This document shows positions 63,433-64,000 of a stretch of DNA of 64,000 nt, in pieces. The stretch spans positions 27,033,827-27,097,826 of the forward strand of contig NC_081144.1 in the NCBI RefSeq assembly GCF_958295425.1. The letters are read 5' to 3'. Below the pieces are notes generated by a model. That model did no database searches and was not told where the DNA came from. It saw nothing but the letters and a program-made list of their open reading frames with translations. The position numbers and the translations under genes are program-made. The first letter of the stretch is position 1. Every line of letters starts with the position of its first letter. Origin of the DNA: Solea solea (Eukaryota > Chordata > Actinopteri > Pleuronectiformes > Soleidae).

Positions 63433-64000
63433 GTGTGTGTAAAAAGCACGTCATCAGCTCACACCTGTCTTCCCCACTCAGCTCTGCATCTCCTCTTGCT
63501 GTCACTTCATCTCTCCACAAGATAACAGAGAAGAACCCTCCTCTCCTCCATCTTCCATGTGAGCTCTGCTGTCTCACCTCTCTGTCTCACCACCTGTTTG
63601 TGACGTGTTGTCCTTCATGTCTTTTACACAGCTCTTCTTTCATTTCCTTCTTCTGTTGACACTGCTCAGCAGAACCTTGCAGATGACTTTGATTGTGTCA
63701 CTGTGATTCTTGCAGTGTGTGTGCTCCGATGATAACGTGGTTTGTGAGTGTGTGACCTGTCCGTCCCTGTTAGCTTCTTACATATCTGTCTTTACTGGTC
63801 CTCAGAACTCTGAGTGTCAAACATGTCATAATGAGCCGGTCTTTAGTCCAGGCTCCCTTCAAAGAGCTGTAAATCTCATCTCTACATGGGACAGTTCAAG
63901 TTATTTTTATTATGCACAACATTATTATAATGTCGTGCACTGAAAATATGCCCAGAACCTTTTAAAGCTTTTTTAAAATCATAACATCATTAACAACAGC
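62242..64000 (+). other. samd10: samd10 intron 2 sequence, no exon seen
   Basis: Three GT microsatellites lie at 62422-62455, about 63187-63206 and 63402-63440. Positions 62880-63180 look unique, possibly conserved non-coding DNA. The next samd10 exon, expected to encode a GRLYSDHYG-like segment, was not found. Confidence 0.5.

Overview
The window is vertebrate nuclear DNA, almost certainly from a ray-finned (teleost) fish. The evidence is intron-containing genes with consensus splice sites, a Tc1 element with fish-type inverted/direct repeat ends, hAT elements, an L1-like LINE, a second LINE, and very dense simple-sequence and minisatellite DNA. No bacterial, CRISPR, tRNA or rRNA features were seen.

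Only two protein-coding genes are supported, and they lie head to head. On the minus strand, the first four coding exons of prpf6 (U5/tri-snRNP splicing factor PRPF6) occupy 5514 down to 2269; intron 4 runs off the left edge. On the plus strand, the first two coding exons of samd10 (SAM-domain protein) occupy 32006-32018 and 56210-56394; the rest lies to the right of the window. Human SAMD10 and PRPF6 are also divergent neighbours, so this microsynteny is conserved. Here the two start codons are about 26.5 kb apart and samd10 intron 1 is about 24.2 kb. Much of both stretches is repeats.

Layout: 1-1583 Tc1 transposon with one in-frame stop in its transposase (prpf6 intron 4); 2269-5640 prpf6 exons and CpG-rich promoter; 5790-11285 one decayed minus-strand LINE that contains two tandem arrays, a GTGTCCCTCAG minisatellite at 5982-6672 and a 3.6 kb TGTATG-type hexamer array at 7545-11175; 11.3-18.7 kb low-information intergenic DNA with microsatellites and a 24-bp minisatellite; 18.75-20.97 kb CTG-rich 19-bp satellite; 21.6-30.4 kb a patchwork of dispersed repeats; 31.1-31.4 kb a fold-back repeat just before the samd10 promoter; 32-56.2 kb samd10 intron 1, with two hAT elements bounded by 8-bp target duplications, a Tc1-like fragment, a 10-bp satellite of 92 units without an indel, and a 12-bp minisatellite; 56.6-62.2 kb a dead L1-like LINE in intron 2; then unique intron sequence to the end.

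The recurring theme is tandem arrays that appear to have been seeded inside transposon sequence. At least four cases are seen: two in the LINE at 5.8-11.3 kb, one in a dispersed repeat at 51.6 kb, and one triplet array inside a hAT-like repeat at 47.9 kb. I found no new enzymatic or defence system. The long open frames over the arrays are artefacts of stop-free repeat units.
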